DNA of 35,388 bases from JBHIDJ01 sp046760105 (GCA_046760105.1 JBHIDJ010000021.1:1-35388); one strand, 5' to 3'; counted from the stretch's first letter, positions 1-7,357 are shown. Program-made: numbers and translations. The notes: generated by a model from the sequence alone, not told the origin.

Positions 1-1
1 C

Positions 2-325
2 AAGGAGCTCAAGGACCATCGGGCTCGCGAGGTCGATGCCACGGTCAGCGACGCCGAACTGGTCGCGGCCTACGAGGAGTTTTTGAACACCCATAGGGAC
101 CACTTGGACTTCGCCAAGGTCGAGCAAGTCGCCGGCACGATCAAGGAGCTCAAAACCTCCGCCGCGGCGTTCGACAAGCTCAGGCAGGACGACAAATCCG
201 ATTCCCTGACCGTCCACGAGCGGCTCGCTCTCTGGCAGGAGTTCCAACCTAAGCGCCCCGTGAGTGTCGAAGCGGAGTTCAAGGCCCGCCGGGTCGCGGA
301 GTTGGAACGAGAGCTGGCCCCGTAG
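2..325 (+). CDS. Unknown protein, C-terminal part (5' end outside window)
   Basis: The reading frame is open from the first bases of the window to a TAG at 323-325, so this is the last 107 residues of a longer protein. The first in-frame start codon (TTG at 83) is probably internal, because the protein-like sequence continues upstream of it. The segment is charged, rich in Glu, Lys, Ala and Leu, and looks alpha-helical (KELKDHRAREVDAT; RRVAELERELAP at the end). No domain is recognised. The Dyp peroxidase ATG lies one base after this stop, so the two genes are probably co-transcribed and may be translationally coupled. Function unknown. Confidence 0.65.
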   Translation, partial: KELKDHRAREVDATVSDAELVAAYEEFLNTHRDHLDFAKVEQVAGTIKELKTSAAAFDKLRQDDKSDSLTVHERLALWQEFQPKRPVSVEAEFKARRVAELERELAP

Positions 326-326
326 A

Positions 327-1235
327 ATGGGAAAACCGCAATCCGGAATATTTCGCGAAGGCAGTCCATTCCACTATCACCTCCAATACCACGTCAACCA
401 AGACGTGAGCGTGGCTGACATGGCCGCCGTGGTGAAGCGCTCACTCGAGAGACTGCCCACAAGTAAAGCCGACGAACCCTCTGTAGTCCTTGGTTTTGGT
501 AGGTCTCTGTGGTCGGCGCTGGCCCCAACTGCCGTACCGCAGGAACTGACCGAGTTCGCACCCATTCAGGGGCCCCATGATTTCCACGCACCATCGACGC
601 AGGCGGACATCTGGTTTTGGATTCATGGGCAAAGTCATGATCAGAACCCCGACCGCGCCTTAATGGTCCAAGATTGCCTGCAGGCGGTTTGTCGGTTGTA
701 TCTCGATCTACCCGCCTTTATTCGACATGAGTCGCGTGACCTCATTGGCTTCATAGACGGCTCAGCCAATCCTCGTGGCGAGGCCGCACGCGCGGCGGCG
801 CTCGTACCAGAAGGGCGACTCGGGGCGGCTGGCAGCTTCGCCATGACACAGCGTTGGGTACATGACCTGAAATCCTTTAACCAGCTGTCGGTCCCCGAGC
901 AGGAAGCCATCATCGGGCGCACTAAAGCAGACAGTATAGAGTTTGAAGGCGACGCGATGCCAACAAATTCCCATGTGAGTCGCACCAGCGTAAGAATAAA
1001 CGGGGTAGCTCAAGAGATTTATCGACGCAGCGCACCTTACGGTAAAGTCGGTGAGCACGGTCTGTTTTTCGTTGCATTCTCCTGTGAGATAAACCGTTTC
1101 GAGGTGCAACTGCAACGTATGTTCGGGGCGTGGGACGACCATGTTCACGATCGCCTCATCGAGTTCTCGACCCCGGTTACAGGCAGTTACTGGTTCGTCC
1201 CATCCCAAGACGATCTCACTGCCGCGTTAGTTTAA
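327..1235 (+). CDS. Dyp-type (dye-decolorizing) heme peroxidase
   Basis: This 302-residue protein matches the usual length of bacterial YfeX-like Dyp peroxidases, which use H2O2 to oxidise dyes, porphyrins and other reductants. The family motif GFIDG is at residues 141-145, with the catalytic distal Asp at 144. The proximal heme ligand His is at about 216 (NSHVSRT), and the distal Arg lies in IYRRSAPYG (about 233). The tail GSYWFVPS is also typical. There is no signal peptide, so the protein is cytoplasmic or encapsulated. The ATG at 327 directly follows the upstream stop; an in-frame ATG at 264 would overlap the upstream gene by about 60 bases and adds a non-family N-terminus. Nothing in view identifies an encapsulin. 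Confidence 0.93.
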   Translation: MGKPQSGIFREGSPFHYHLQYHVNQDVSVADMAAVVKRSLERLPTSKADEPSVVLGFGRSLWSALAPTAVPQELTEFAPIQGPHDFHAPSTQADIWFWIHGQSHDQNPDRALMVQDCLQAVCRLYLDLPAFIRHESRDLIGFIDGSANPRGEAARAAALVPEGRLGAAGSFAMTQRWVHDLKSFNQLSVPEQEAIIGRTKADSIEFEGDAMPTNSHVSRTSVRINGVAQEIYRRSAPYGKVGEHGLFFVAFSCEINRFEVQLQRMFGAWDDHVHDRLIEFSTPVTGSYWFVPSQDDLTAALV

Positions 1236-1427
1236 AGCTGATACGGGTAACCGAGTTAGCGGGTGCGGAAGGAAGCCGGTGCCTGGCCGCTATATCATCG
1301 TCATACGCGTCACGACGCGCTCATCAGACCGTGATGGTGGGACTGGCAGATGTAGCATTCCTCCCCCATCTGCGTCTAGCCGCGCTACAATCCGGCACTA
1401 ACCCTGACCAACCAGCGCAGGTTAAAC

Positions 1428-2378
1428 ATGAGCGAAAAGCACGCACCCGCCGCGGACACGGCGTCGCTTTCACGCCGCACGTGGCTTAAAGGCATGGCCA
1501 TGCTGGGGGCAGGCCTGGCCACCGCGGGCGTTGGCACTGCTCAGCCTAAGTCCTTTCGCATGCGCACCATACCCAACAGTGGTGAACGACTTCCGGCCGT
1601 GGGTCTTGGCACCTACCGGACTTTCAACGTCGGCGCCGGGTCCGACGAGCGTGTGGCGGTCAAAGCGGTATTGCGTCGGTTCGTGGCGCTCGGCGGGACA
1701 GTTATCGACTCCTCCCCCATGTATGGCAGGGCGGAGACCGTGGTCGGTGACCTCGCCACCGAGTTAGCGGTGGCAAAAACGCTCTTCTATGCCACCAAGG
1801 TGTGGACCAGCGGTCGCGAAGCGGGCATCCAACAGATGAAGGCATCCATGCGTCGTATGCGTACAGCGCGCATCGATCTCATGCAGATTCACAACCTTGT
1901 GGACTGGCGCACGCATATTAAAACGCTGTATGCGTGGAAAGATCAGGGTGTTTTCCGCTATGTGGGCATTACCCATTACACCACCAGTGCGTTCGGTGAG
2001 ATGGCGTCCATCATGAAGCGTGAACCCCTGGACTTTATTCAGATCCCCTACAACATCATCAACCGATCGGCCGAAGCGCGTCTGCTGCCGCTGGCCGCCG
2101 AGCGCGGTATCGCTGTGCTCGTAAACGAGCCGTTCGAGACGGGTGCTCTGTTTCATCAGGTGCGGGGCAAACCGCTTCCCGACTGGACGGTAGATTTTGA
2201 TTGCGCAAGCTGGGCGCAGTTTTTCTTGAAGTACATTCTCGCCCACCCTGCGGTGACCTGCCCGATCCCGGCGACCTCGAAAGCCAAACACCTCGTTGAC
2301 AACATGCAGGCCGGCGTCGGTGGGTTACCGGACGAATCGCAACGCAGGCGCATGGTGGACTACGTGGAAGGACTTTGA
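1428..2378 (+). CDS. Tat-exported aldo/keto reductase
   Basis: The 316-residue product starts with a twin-arginine signal (LSRRTWLKG, residues 14-22) and a hydrophobic Ala/Gly stretch to about residue 38, so it is probably exported folded to the periplasm. The rest is an aldo/keto reductase barrel. The catalytic tetrad is complete: Asp94 and Tyr99 (IDSSPMYG), Lys124 (YATKVW) and His155 (QIHNL). Typical family phrases follow (YVGITHYT, IQIPYNI, CPIPATSKAKH). Periplasmic AKRs of this kind have been linked to carbonyl or methionine-sulfoxide-type repair, but the substrate here cannot be read. The methyltransferase begins about 24 bases after the stop, suggesting co-transcription. A possible -10 (TACAAT, 1386-1391) lacks a clear -35. 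Confidence 0.93.
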   Translation: MSEKHAPAADTASLSRRTWLKGMAMLGAGLATAGVGTAQPKSFRMRTIPNSGERLPAVGLGTYRTFNVGAGSDERVAVKAVLRRFVALGGTVIDSSPMYGRAETVVGDLATELAVAKTLFYATKVWTSGREAGIQQMKASMRRMRTARIDLMQIHNLVDWRTHIKTLYAWKDQGVFRYVGITHYTTSAFGEMASIMKREPLDFIQIPYNIINRSAEARLLPLAAERGIAVLVNEPFETGALFHQVRGKPLPDWTVDFDCASWAQFFLKYILAHPAVTCPIPATSKAKHLVDNMQAGVGGLPDESQRRRMVDYVEGL

Positions 2379-2402
2379 GTCCCTACCGCTCCTTTTGTGC
2401 AT

Positions 2403-3035
2403 ATGGATCGTGACGATTGGAATAAGCGCTACGCGGATCAAGAATTCGTCTGGACGGTTGCTCCCAACCAATTTCTCGTCGCCGACGTGCGTAATCTAAA
2501 ACCGGGCCGAGCCCTCGACTTGGGCACGGGCGAGGGTGGTAACGCCGTTTGGCTTGCAGAACAAGGCTGGCAGGTAACCGCCGTAGATTTTTCTGAGGTG
2601 GGTCTCACCAAAGCGAAGCAACTCGCCGCAGCCCGAAATGTAAAGGTCAACTGGCTGTTGGCCGATGTGACGCGTTATCGGCCCCGGCGCGGGTTTTACG
2701 AGCTTGTGCTCATGTGCTATCTGCAGCTACCGGCAGCGCAACGCCGCCTCGTCACGGCGCACGCGCGAGACGCGGTGGCACCGCGTGGGACCTTTCTCTA
2801 CATCGGTCATGACCTGAGTAACCTCGAACATGGGCATGGTGGCCCGCAGGATCCAGCCGTGCTGTGCACGCCGCACGATGTCGTATCAGAGCTGTCGGGC
2901 TTGGAGATTCTCAAGGCCGGGGTTGTACAACGCCAGGTTTCACACGAGCCGGGTCACGGCGGCGAAAGTGATGCTGTCGCTTTGGATGCCCTGGTTCTAG
3001 CCCGTCGAGCCAGCGGAAAAGAAATTAGAGCATGA
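2403..3035 (+). CDS. Class I SAM-dependent methyltransferase
   Basis: The 210-residue protein has a Rossmann-type methyltransferase fold. Motif I is ALDLGTGEGGNA (about 38-49), followed by the acidic ribose-binding strand VTAVDFS (about 58-64) and LLADVTRY. The opening MDRDDWNKRYADQEFVW is the characteristic start of a family of small methyltransferases resembling TehB and thiol or metalloid methylases. The ATG at 2403 gives that canonical N-terminus; a GTG at 2397 would add two residues. The last 11 bases overlap the end of the convergent YVTN gene. The substrate is unknown; tellurite, selenite or small thiols are possibilities by family only. Confidence 0.88.
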   Translation: MDRDDWNKRYADQEFVWTVAPNQFLVADVRNLKPGRALDLGTGEGGNAVWLAEQGWQVTAVDFSEVGLTKAKQLAAARNVKVNWLLADVTRYRPRRGFYELVLMCYLQLPAAQRRLVTAHARDAVAPRGTFLYIGHDLSNLEHGHGGPQDPAVLCTPHDVVSELSGLEILKAGVVQRQVSHEPGHGGESDAVALDALVLARRASGKEIRA

Positions 3036-4005
3036 GCCCTTTAGGACTCTGCGCGATTGCAATACCGTCAGGGGCGAGACCCGTTCGGATTCTCTTGATG
3101 ACTTTCAAAGATGTAAGATCTATCGCTGCTACCACATGCTCGCCGTACACCGCGACATAGGCCTTTTTGCTGTCGGGTGTAACAACTACGCCGACAGGCG
3201 AGACGCCAACATCGACAGAGCCAAGAACCTTTTCCTTGGTAGCATCTATCACGGTTATGTCACCCGTTCCTAGATTCGGTACAAGCGCTAACTTGCCATC
3301 GGGACTAAAGGCGACTCTAATCGGTGCGTTGCCAACAGCGATAGACCCTTTCACTCTATTCGTCTGAACGTCAATAAGGTAAACAACGTTACCGCCGCGG
3401 CTTGCGATATAGGCTGTCTTGCTGTCAGGACTGACCCCAACCCCTTCACCAATGTTGGGAACAGGAATTCGCGCAATAATCCGATCAGTCGCTAACTCCA
3501 AAACTGTTACACTATTCGTTCCCATCGTGGTGATGTAGGCGAATCGTCCGTCAGGCGTGACGGAAATATTTCTCGGATTCGAACGAACGTCGCGAAGTGT
3601 TCGTAAGACCTCGGCGTTGCTTGCATCTATGACAGTTACGCTATCGGCCAAGAAATTGACGACGTAGGCTCGTTGCCCATCCGGCGTGATGGCAACCCCG
3701 TGCGGAAAACGTTCTGTCGGAATAGTCGCTATGGTGATATTGGAATCAATGACGGAAACCGTATTTTCCGCCGCATTACAGACAAAGATGCGATTACCAT
3801 TAGGTGTGATAGCCACTTCATGTGGCTCCTTTCCGACTCCGATCGTAGCGATCACTTCATCCCTAGAAGTGCTGATGATCGACAGAGAGTCTGAGCGATT
3901 GTTGGTGACGTAGACCCAAGGCTCGGTGGCGCTCAGCCGGAGTGGATACAATGCGAGGACAATAATGGGAAACCACTGAATGTATCTTCTGTTAGAACAT
4001 TCCAT
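3025..4005 (-). CDS. Exported YVTN-family beta-propeller protein
   Basis: The 326-residue protein has an N-terminal signal peptide (hydrophobic WFPIIVLALYPL, residues 11-22) followed by about seven ~42-residue YVTN repeats. Recurring phrases are WVYVTNNRSDSLSIIS, VAITPNGNRIFVCN, YVVNFLADSVTVID and VVTPDSKKAYVAVYG. Such proteins fold as seven-bladed propellers in the periplasm or on the surface, and relatives act as binding scaffolds; some are associated with nitrite reductase-type and redox systems. No catalytic residues are visible. A perfect FNR/Anr-type palindrome sits about 60 bases upstream of the start, so low-oxygen induction is likely. The gene converges on and slightly overlaps the methyltransferase gene. 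Confidence 0.92.
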   Translation of the reverse strand: MECSNRRYIQWFPIIVLALYPLRLSATEPWVYVTNNRSDSLSIISTSRDEVIATIGVGKEPHEVAITPNGNRIFVCNAAENTVSVIDSNITIATIPTERFPHGVAITPDGQRAYVVNFLADSVTVIDASNAEVLRTLRDVRSNPRNISVTPDGRFAYITTMGTNSVTVLELATDRIIARIPVPNIGEGVGVSPDSKTAYIASRGGNVVYLIDVQTNRVKGSIAVGNAPIRVAFSPDGKLALVPNLGTGDITVIDATKEKVLGSVDVGVSPVGVVVTPDSKKAYVAVYGEHVVAAIDLTSLKVIKRIRTGLAPDGIAIAQSPKGLML

Positions 4006-4059
4006 AGCTTAACCCCCCACACGAACGCCGGACCCTATCATCAGCCATCTCCTTACTCC

Positions 4060-4073
4060 TTGATATACATCAA
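4060..4073 (-). promoter_or_regulatory. FNR/Anr-type binding site upstream of the YVTN gene
   Basis: The sequence TTGATATACATCAA matches the FNR/Anr consensus TTGAT-N4-ATCAA at every defined position, and the palindrome extends to 18 bp (4058-4075). Its centre (4066.5) is about 61 bases upstream of the YVTN start codon on the minus strand. A class II arrangement at -41.5 would put transcription start near 4025. A weak -10-like ATGATA/TGATAG lies at 4035-4041. The site also lies 118 bases upstream of the HIG1-family gene on the plus strand, but no -10 is seen at the matching distance there. Confidence 0.75.
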
Positions 4074-4191
4074 GGAAAAGCGCGTAACGCTGTGTTTTGC
4101 TGGTTTTTTCTAAAACCTTATCGCGCTGCACGCACGCGGCTGATTATAGCTGTCATGACTTCCGTTCAGCTCAAGCGAGCGAGGTATGATC

Positions 4192-4383
4192 ATGGAAATC
4201 CTTACTATTATTCTAGTGGTCGGTCTTCTTGCAACGACTGGTGCGTTATTGACTGGCATCGCCTCTATGGCTCGCGGTGGCGAGTTCGACCGGGCACATA
4301 GCTACCAGTTGATGTTCGCACGGGTTGGATTACAAGCCATCACGTTGATTTGCTTGATGATCGCGCTTTATATTCTCCTTTAG
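4192..4383 (+). CDS. HIG1-family twin-transmembrane protein
   Basis: This 63-residue protein has two hydrophobic helices (about 2-23 and 41-61) joined by the loop MARGGEFDRAHSYQLMFARVGLQ. That loop is the hallmark of the HIG1 (hypoxia-induced gene 1) domain; mitochondrial relatives associate with cytochrome c oxidase. Bacterial members are small inner-membrane proteins, probably tied to the respiratory chain. The ATG at 4192 is preferred over the one at 4186 because GAGG at 4181-4184 is then spaced correctly. A perfect FNR box lies 118 bases upstream, but it fits the divergent YVTN gene better. Confidence 0.85.
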   Translation: MEILTIILVVGLLATTGALLTGIASMARGGEFDRAHSYQLMFARVGLQAITLICLMIALYILL

Positions 4384-4414
4384 GGAAGCTCAGGGTGTAG
4401 AATCCCCGCTGTGG

Positions 4415-4447
4415 GGGCGGTCAGATATCACAGGGTGTCAACCGCCC
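4415..4447 (+). other. Stem-loop between the HIG1 gene and sodC
   Basis: GGGCGGT (4415-4421) and ACCGCCC (4441-4447) are perfectly complementary and enclose 19 bases. No T-run follows, so it is not a clear intrinsic terminator. It may be a leader structure of the sodC transcript or a weak terminator for the HIG1 gene. Confidence 0.35.
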
Positions 4448-4491
4448 TGAGGGGCCGTCTTGTAGATTAAACACAGGAGGTAAGCGCTATC

Positions 4492-5007
4492 ATGCAGAAG
4501 CTCTTCTTAGCGATTGTCGTCAACCTTTTGGGAGTTTTTCCGGCTGCTGCCGTCGCGGCAACCATGGCGGTTGCGGAGATCATCAATACCGATCAACAGG
4601 TGATTGGCAAAGCGACGCTGCAACAGGCACCAACCGGCATACTTATATATTTCGAGGCGAGCGGCTTATCGCCCGGCCCCCATGCCATTCATCTTCACGG
4701 CGTGGGGAAGTGCGAGCCCAACTTTAAAGCTGCGAAGGGGCACATAGACCCACACAAGCGGCAGCACGGATTACTCAATCCTGATGGCCCCGAACGCGGT
4801 GACCTACCGAACCTTTTCGTGGCGGCGGACGGTACGGTGAAGGCCGAGTTCTTTACGACGCTTGTCTCACTTAAGAGCGGCACCGCCGCGCTTTTGGATG
4901 GTGACGGCTCTGCATTGGTCATCCACGCCAATCCGGATGACCATATGACCCAACCGATCGGTGGTGCTGGCGGCCGCATTGCCTGTGGTGTGATCAAGGT
5001 CATGTGA
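4492..5007 (+). CDS. sodC: Periplasmic Cu/Zn superoxide dismutase
   Basis: The 171-residue precursor has a signal peptide ending near residue 23 (AAAVAA). It converts superoxide to H2O2 and O2 in the periplasm. Metal-ligand motifs are present: His67 and His69 (AIHLHG), His84 (KGHIDPH), His92 with Asp103 downstream, and His145 (ALVIHANPDDH). Cys74 and Cys165 (GRIACGVI) can form the family disulfide. The ends GGAGGRIACGVI are classic SodC. The start has a strong AGGAGGT about 11 bases upstream. A broken lipoprotein gene follows 38 bases later on the same strand. Confidence 0.95.
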   Translation: MQKLFLAIVVNLLGVFPAAAVAATMAVAEIINTDQQVIGKATLQQAPTGILIYFEASGLSPGPHAIHLHGVGKCEPNFKAAKGHIDPHKRQHGLLNPDGPERGDLPNLFVAADGTVKAEFFTTLVSLKSGTAALLDGDGSALVIHANPDDHMTQPIGGAGGRIACGVIKVM

Positions 5008-5045
5008 GCCACGGAATCGCCACATTAACGACAGCCGCCGGTCAA

Positions 5046-5464
5046 ATGCGCCGAGCGCAGTCGGCCATCCTCGGGTTCGTGCTTGCGGCGTACTCGGAAC
5101 CTTAGGCTGTGGGACCACCCCGCATGTTTCACAGTCACAGCCGCCAAACACCGACGTCGTGATCGTTGAGCTTCCGTTCTACGATTTCGGGTTTTCCCGG
5201 CTACGCATCCGGGAGGTCGATAATGCGCCTACGGCTTCGGCCAGAAGATTTCAACTGGCGCCTGGCATACATGAGCTCTTGGTCTCCTGTGACTACATGG
5301 AGCAGGTGTTCACGGAGCGTTATTTTGGCCTCGAGCTCATGCGATTCACGGCTGAGGCGGGGCACGTATACAAGGTGCGCTCGAGGAGACTCGGTGGACG
5401 TTGTACGATGTGGATCGAGGATACAACGATCGGTGCGATTGTGAGTCAGAAGATCCGTCGCTAG
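5046..5464 (+). pseudogene. Small lipoprotein gene disrupted by one frameshift
   Basis: An ATG at 5046 opens a signal-peptide-like frame (MRRAQSAILGFVLA) that stops at 5105. The frame one base back continues GVLGTLGCGTTPHVSQSQ and runs to a TAG at 5464. One missing base near 5085-5088 would join them into one lipoprotein precursor of about 138 residues with the cysteine of LGC as lipidation site. The mature part has the pattern of small envelope lipoproteins: FQLAPGIHELLVSC, then FTAEAGHVYKV and MWIEDTTIGAIV. A GTG at 5159 would give an unexported 101-residue fragment. It follows sodC by 38 bases. Either a sequencing or assembly error or a true recent mutation would explain it. Confidence 0.7.
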
Positions 5465-5471
5465 CGCGCGG

Positions 5472-5861
5472 TCAGATCGCCCAATTGCGTTTCCGTATGT
5501 GCTTTGGGGCAAGTTTTCCCAGCAATGCTTGCGCTTTGATGTCGCCGCCCTTTGCCGCTCTTCTGAGCCACTCGAACCCCTTGAGACCATCCCACGGAAC
5601 GTGTTCTCCCTGGAGATAGATCAAACCCAGATTGTATTGGGCAACCACATGACCAGCGTTGGCAGCACGTTCATACCACCGTATCGCTTTCATTGCTTCG
5701 TTGGCAGTGAAATGACGATTCCCTAACTCAAACGCCGCCTCGCCGTGCCGTTTGTTTCCTGGGTGCAGTGTCCACTCCTGCGTCCCACCCTCGTCCGTCT
5801 CGGTCATGTCTTCCTGCTGTTGATGCTTGAAATGGTGCTTTCGTTCCCGCTCCCTGTTCAT
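5472..5861 (-). CDS. Sel1-repeat protein
   Basis: The 129-residue protein has a charged, His/Gln-rich N-terminus and then two clear Sel1 (TPR-like) repeats: AIRWYERAANAGHVVAQYNLGLIYLQG and GFEWLRRAAKGGDIKAQALLGKL. Sel1 repeats form helical pairs that bind other proteins. No signal peptide is visible, so it is probably cytoplasmic. Upstream lie a perfect CRP-type site and a -10-like hexamer in class II geometry, so cAMP-type control is plausible. A second, exported Sel1 protein is at 17525-18028. Confidence 0.85.
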   Translation of the reverse strand: MNRERERKHHFKHQQQEDMTETDEGGTQEWTLHPGNKRHGEAAFELGNRHFTANEAMKAIRWYERAANAGHVVAQYNLGLIYLQGEHVPWDGLKGFEWLRRAAKGGDIKAQALLGKLAPKHIRKRNWAI

Positions 5862-5919
5862 AACCCCTTACCTCACATGCTCGATACAGCGTTGCTTGCT
5901 TTCAGAGCTTTCTGAGTTA

Positions 5920-5925
5920 AGGATA
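5920..5925 (-). promoter_or_regulatory. -10 element of the Sel1 gene promoter
   Basis: On the minus strand this reads TATCCT. It implies a transcription start near 5913-5915, about 40-41 bases from the centre of the CRP-type site at 5947-5962 and about 53 bases before the start codon. No good -35 is needed in such a class II activated promoter, and none is seen. Confidence 0.45.
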
Positions 5926-5946
5926 CCCAGCAATAGGGGCGTGTCT

Positions 5947-5962
5947 TGTGAATGCTGTCACA
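5947..5962 (-). promoter_or_regulatory. CRP/Vfr-type binding site
   Basis: TGTGA-ATGCTG-TCACA matches both half-sites of the CRP consensus (TGTGA-N6-TCACA) exactly. It lies 86 bases upstream of the Sel1 start codon, in the gap between two minus-strand genes, and is positioned about -40.5 relative to the start predicted from the -10 at 5920-5925. Confidence 0.65.
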
Positions 5963-6076
5963 GGAAAATTGTGAAAAATTCACCAGATGGTCAGGAAAAA
6001 AGGCACGGTTTGCCGCGGCACGAAAATACCACGTTCGCTGGTATGGCTGCATCCGTGCACAGGGGACTCGAATCGG

Positions 6077-7123
6077 CTAGTTTCTCTTGGGTACTGACTT
6101 CAACCCGCCTTGGAGCACATAAACATCGAATCCCCGCTGACTCAGTAGAAACGCCGCCACCTCGCTCTGCACACCGCTCTTACAACATACGATATATCGG
6201 CGACGCCGATCGAGTTTGTCAAGCTTACTTCGCAGCTCATCAACAGGAACGTTCACGCTGCCCCGTAGTGCTCCACTTTTATGTTCATGCGTTGGGCGTA
6301 CGTCCAGCAATCCAGCTCCGGCTTTAGCCATTTTTCTGGCCTCTTCGTAAGTAACGAACTTCAGCAAAGACTTTCTCAAGAGTGCCCGAAAATCTTCTTT
6401 CGGAAGTCGTATCAACGTGCCGTTACCCATGGCGACAATGCTCGCATTTCGCGACCCCCCAGAAATCAGAGACTCTTCTCCAAACACGCTTCCTTCATGC
6501 AGCTCCGCGAGAATTTTGACTTTACCTTTCTCATCTTTGCGTGACACATTAAACCGACCTTTCTTGATGATGTAGTAATAGTCACCTGGATCACCTTGCT
6601 TAAACACGATATCTCCTGATTTGACGGGCACCGGCTTCATTTTAAACATCAACGGGCCAATCTTTTCTGTCGGCAGTTTGCTAAACACTTCGGTGCGTAA
6701 CATCTGCTCCAGCCATTCAGTGTTGCCCTCAAATTTGGCGCCCTCGGAGCCACTTATCTTGGTAATCGTAGTGGTCAACTCGTCCAAAATGACAATGCGA
6801 TTCAGCTTTCTGTTACTAATGCGGATAACTCTTACCTTCGTGGTCGCCGTCACCGTAAATTGCCGTGGGTGTCCCGGCGCAAGCGCGTATGATGCTTCCT
6901 CGGTGCCACCTTGTACGACCCGTGTCAGCGTCGAAAAATGCGATATCATTTCTACACCGCCTTCCAGCAGATAGATCGCATCGTCGTCGCTATCACCTTC
7001 GCGGCAAAGGACAGCGCCTTGGGGAAGCTCTTCAATGGTGAGATTCTTTGCGAGCCGCTTGAGGTTGTCGTCCGACAAGTTGATTAATGGGACGAGGTTC
7101 TTCAGGAGGCTAAGGTCAACCAT
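6077..7123 (-). CDS. Double cyclic-nucleotide-binding domain protein with C-terminal rhodanese
   Basis: The 348-residue protein has three modules. A degenerate cNMP-binding jelly roll is at about 10-120 (LCREGDSDDDAIYLLEGGVEM). A better-conserved one is at about 142-250, with the phosphate-binding-cassette pattern SVFGEESLISGGSRNASIV. A rhodanese domain is at about 256-345, with active-loop cysteine 314 (CKSGVQS) and the end phrase VYVLQGGL. There is no DNA-binding helix or membrane segment, so it is a soluble cNMP-gated or scaffold-type sulfurtransferase rather than a transcription factor. Three 11-12 bp direct repeats lie just upstream. Whether cAMP, cGMP or no ligand binds cannot be told. 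Confidence 0.9.
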   Translation of the reverse strand: MVDLSLLKNLVPLINLSDDNLKRLAKNLTIEELPQGAVLCREGDSDDDAIYLLEGGVEMISHFSTLTRVVQGGTEEASYALAPGHPRQFTVTATTKVRVIRISNRKLNRIVILDELTTTITKISGSEGAKFEGNTEWLEQMLRTEVFSKLPTEKIGPLMFKMKPVPVKSGDIVFKQGDPGDYYYIIKKGRFNVSRKDEKGKVKILAELHEGSVFGEESLISGGSRNASIVAMGNGTLIRLPKEDFRALLRKSLLKFVTYEEARKMAKAGAGLLDVRPTHEHKSGALRGSVNVPVDELRSKLDKLDRRRRYIVCCKSGVQSEVAAFLLSQRGFDVYVLQGGLKSVPKRN

Positions 7124-7136
7124 GAATACACATCCT

Positions 7137-7171
7137 GTTGTGAAGCCAGTTGTAAACCCGTTGTATAACCC
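7137..7171 (-). repeat. Three 11-12 bp direct repeats upstream of the cNMP/rhodanese gene
   Basis: On the plus strand the units are GTTGTGAAGCCA (7137), GTTGTAAACCC (7149) and GTTGTATAACCC (7160), each with GTTGT at its start and a spacing of 12 and 11 bases. They begin 14 bases from the start codon and extend over the likely promoter. The one-helical-turn periodicity suggests cooperative regulator binding, but no regulator is identified. Confidence 0.5.
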
Positions 7172-7207
7172 CGGTCACAATAGGACAATGGTCACCGCTG
7201 ACCGCGT

Positions 7208-7357
7208 CTACTCTTCATCGTCTTTACGACGGCCACGCCCGCCACGCCGATCCGACTGCGCCCGTGCCGTAGCGCGGCGATCCGCTTGCCTACGCCTCGC
7301 TTTTTTGCGCCGTTCAGATTCTTTGTAGATCTCTACTATAGATGCTTTCTTGTACAT
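7208..7357 (-). CDS. Small basic DRR-rich protein (paralogue 1)
   Basis: The 49-residue protein is extremely basic. Its end reads ADRRATARAQSDRRGGRGRRKDDEE in outline, with two DRR motifs and a GGRGRRK tail. The ATG at 7357 is chosen because GAGGTG stands 6-11 bases before it and because the paralogue at 20214-20369 starts at the same residue. A longer frame reaching 7471 has no such support and would cover the shared upstream element. About 26 of 49 residues match the paralogue without gaps. Nucleic-acid or ribosome binding is a guess from composition only. Confidence 0.75.
   Translation of the reverse strand: MYKKASIVEIYKESERRKKARRRQADRRATARAQSDRRGGRGRRKDDEE

Noticed and set aside
762..1208. 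Minus-strand frame opposite the Dyp peroxidase
   Set aside because: No family resemblance; the plus strand has the GFIDG and His motifs.
5970..5983. TGTGAAAAATTCAC as a second CRP site
   Set aside because: The half-sites have 5 bases between them instead of 6, so it does not fit the CRP consensus; the site at 5947-5962 does.
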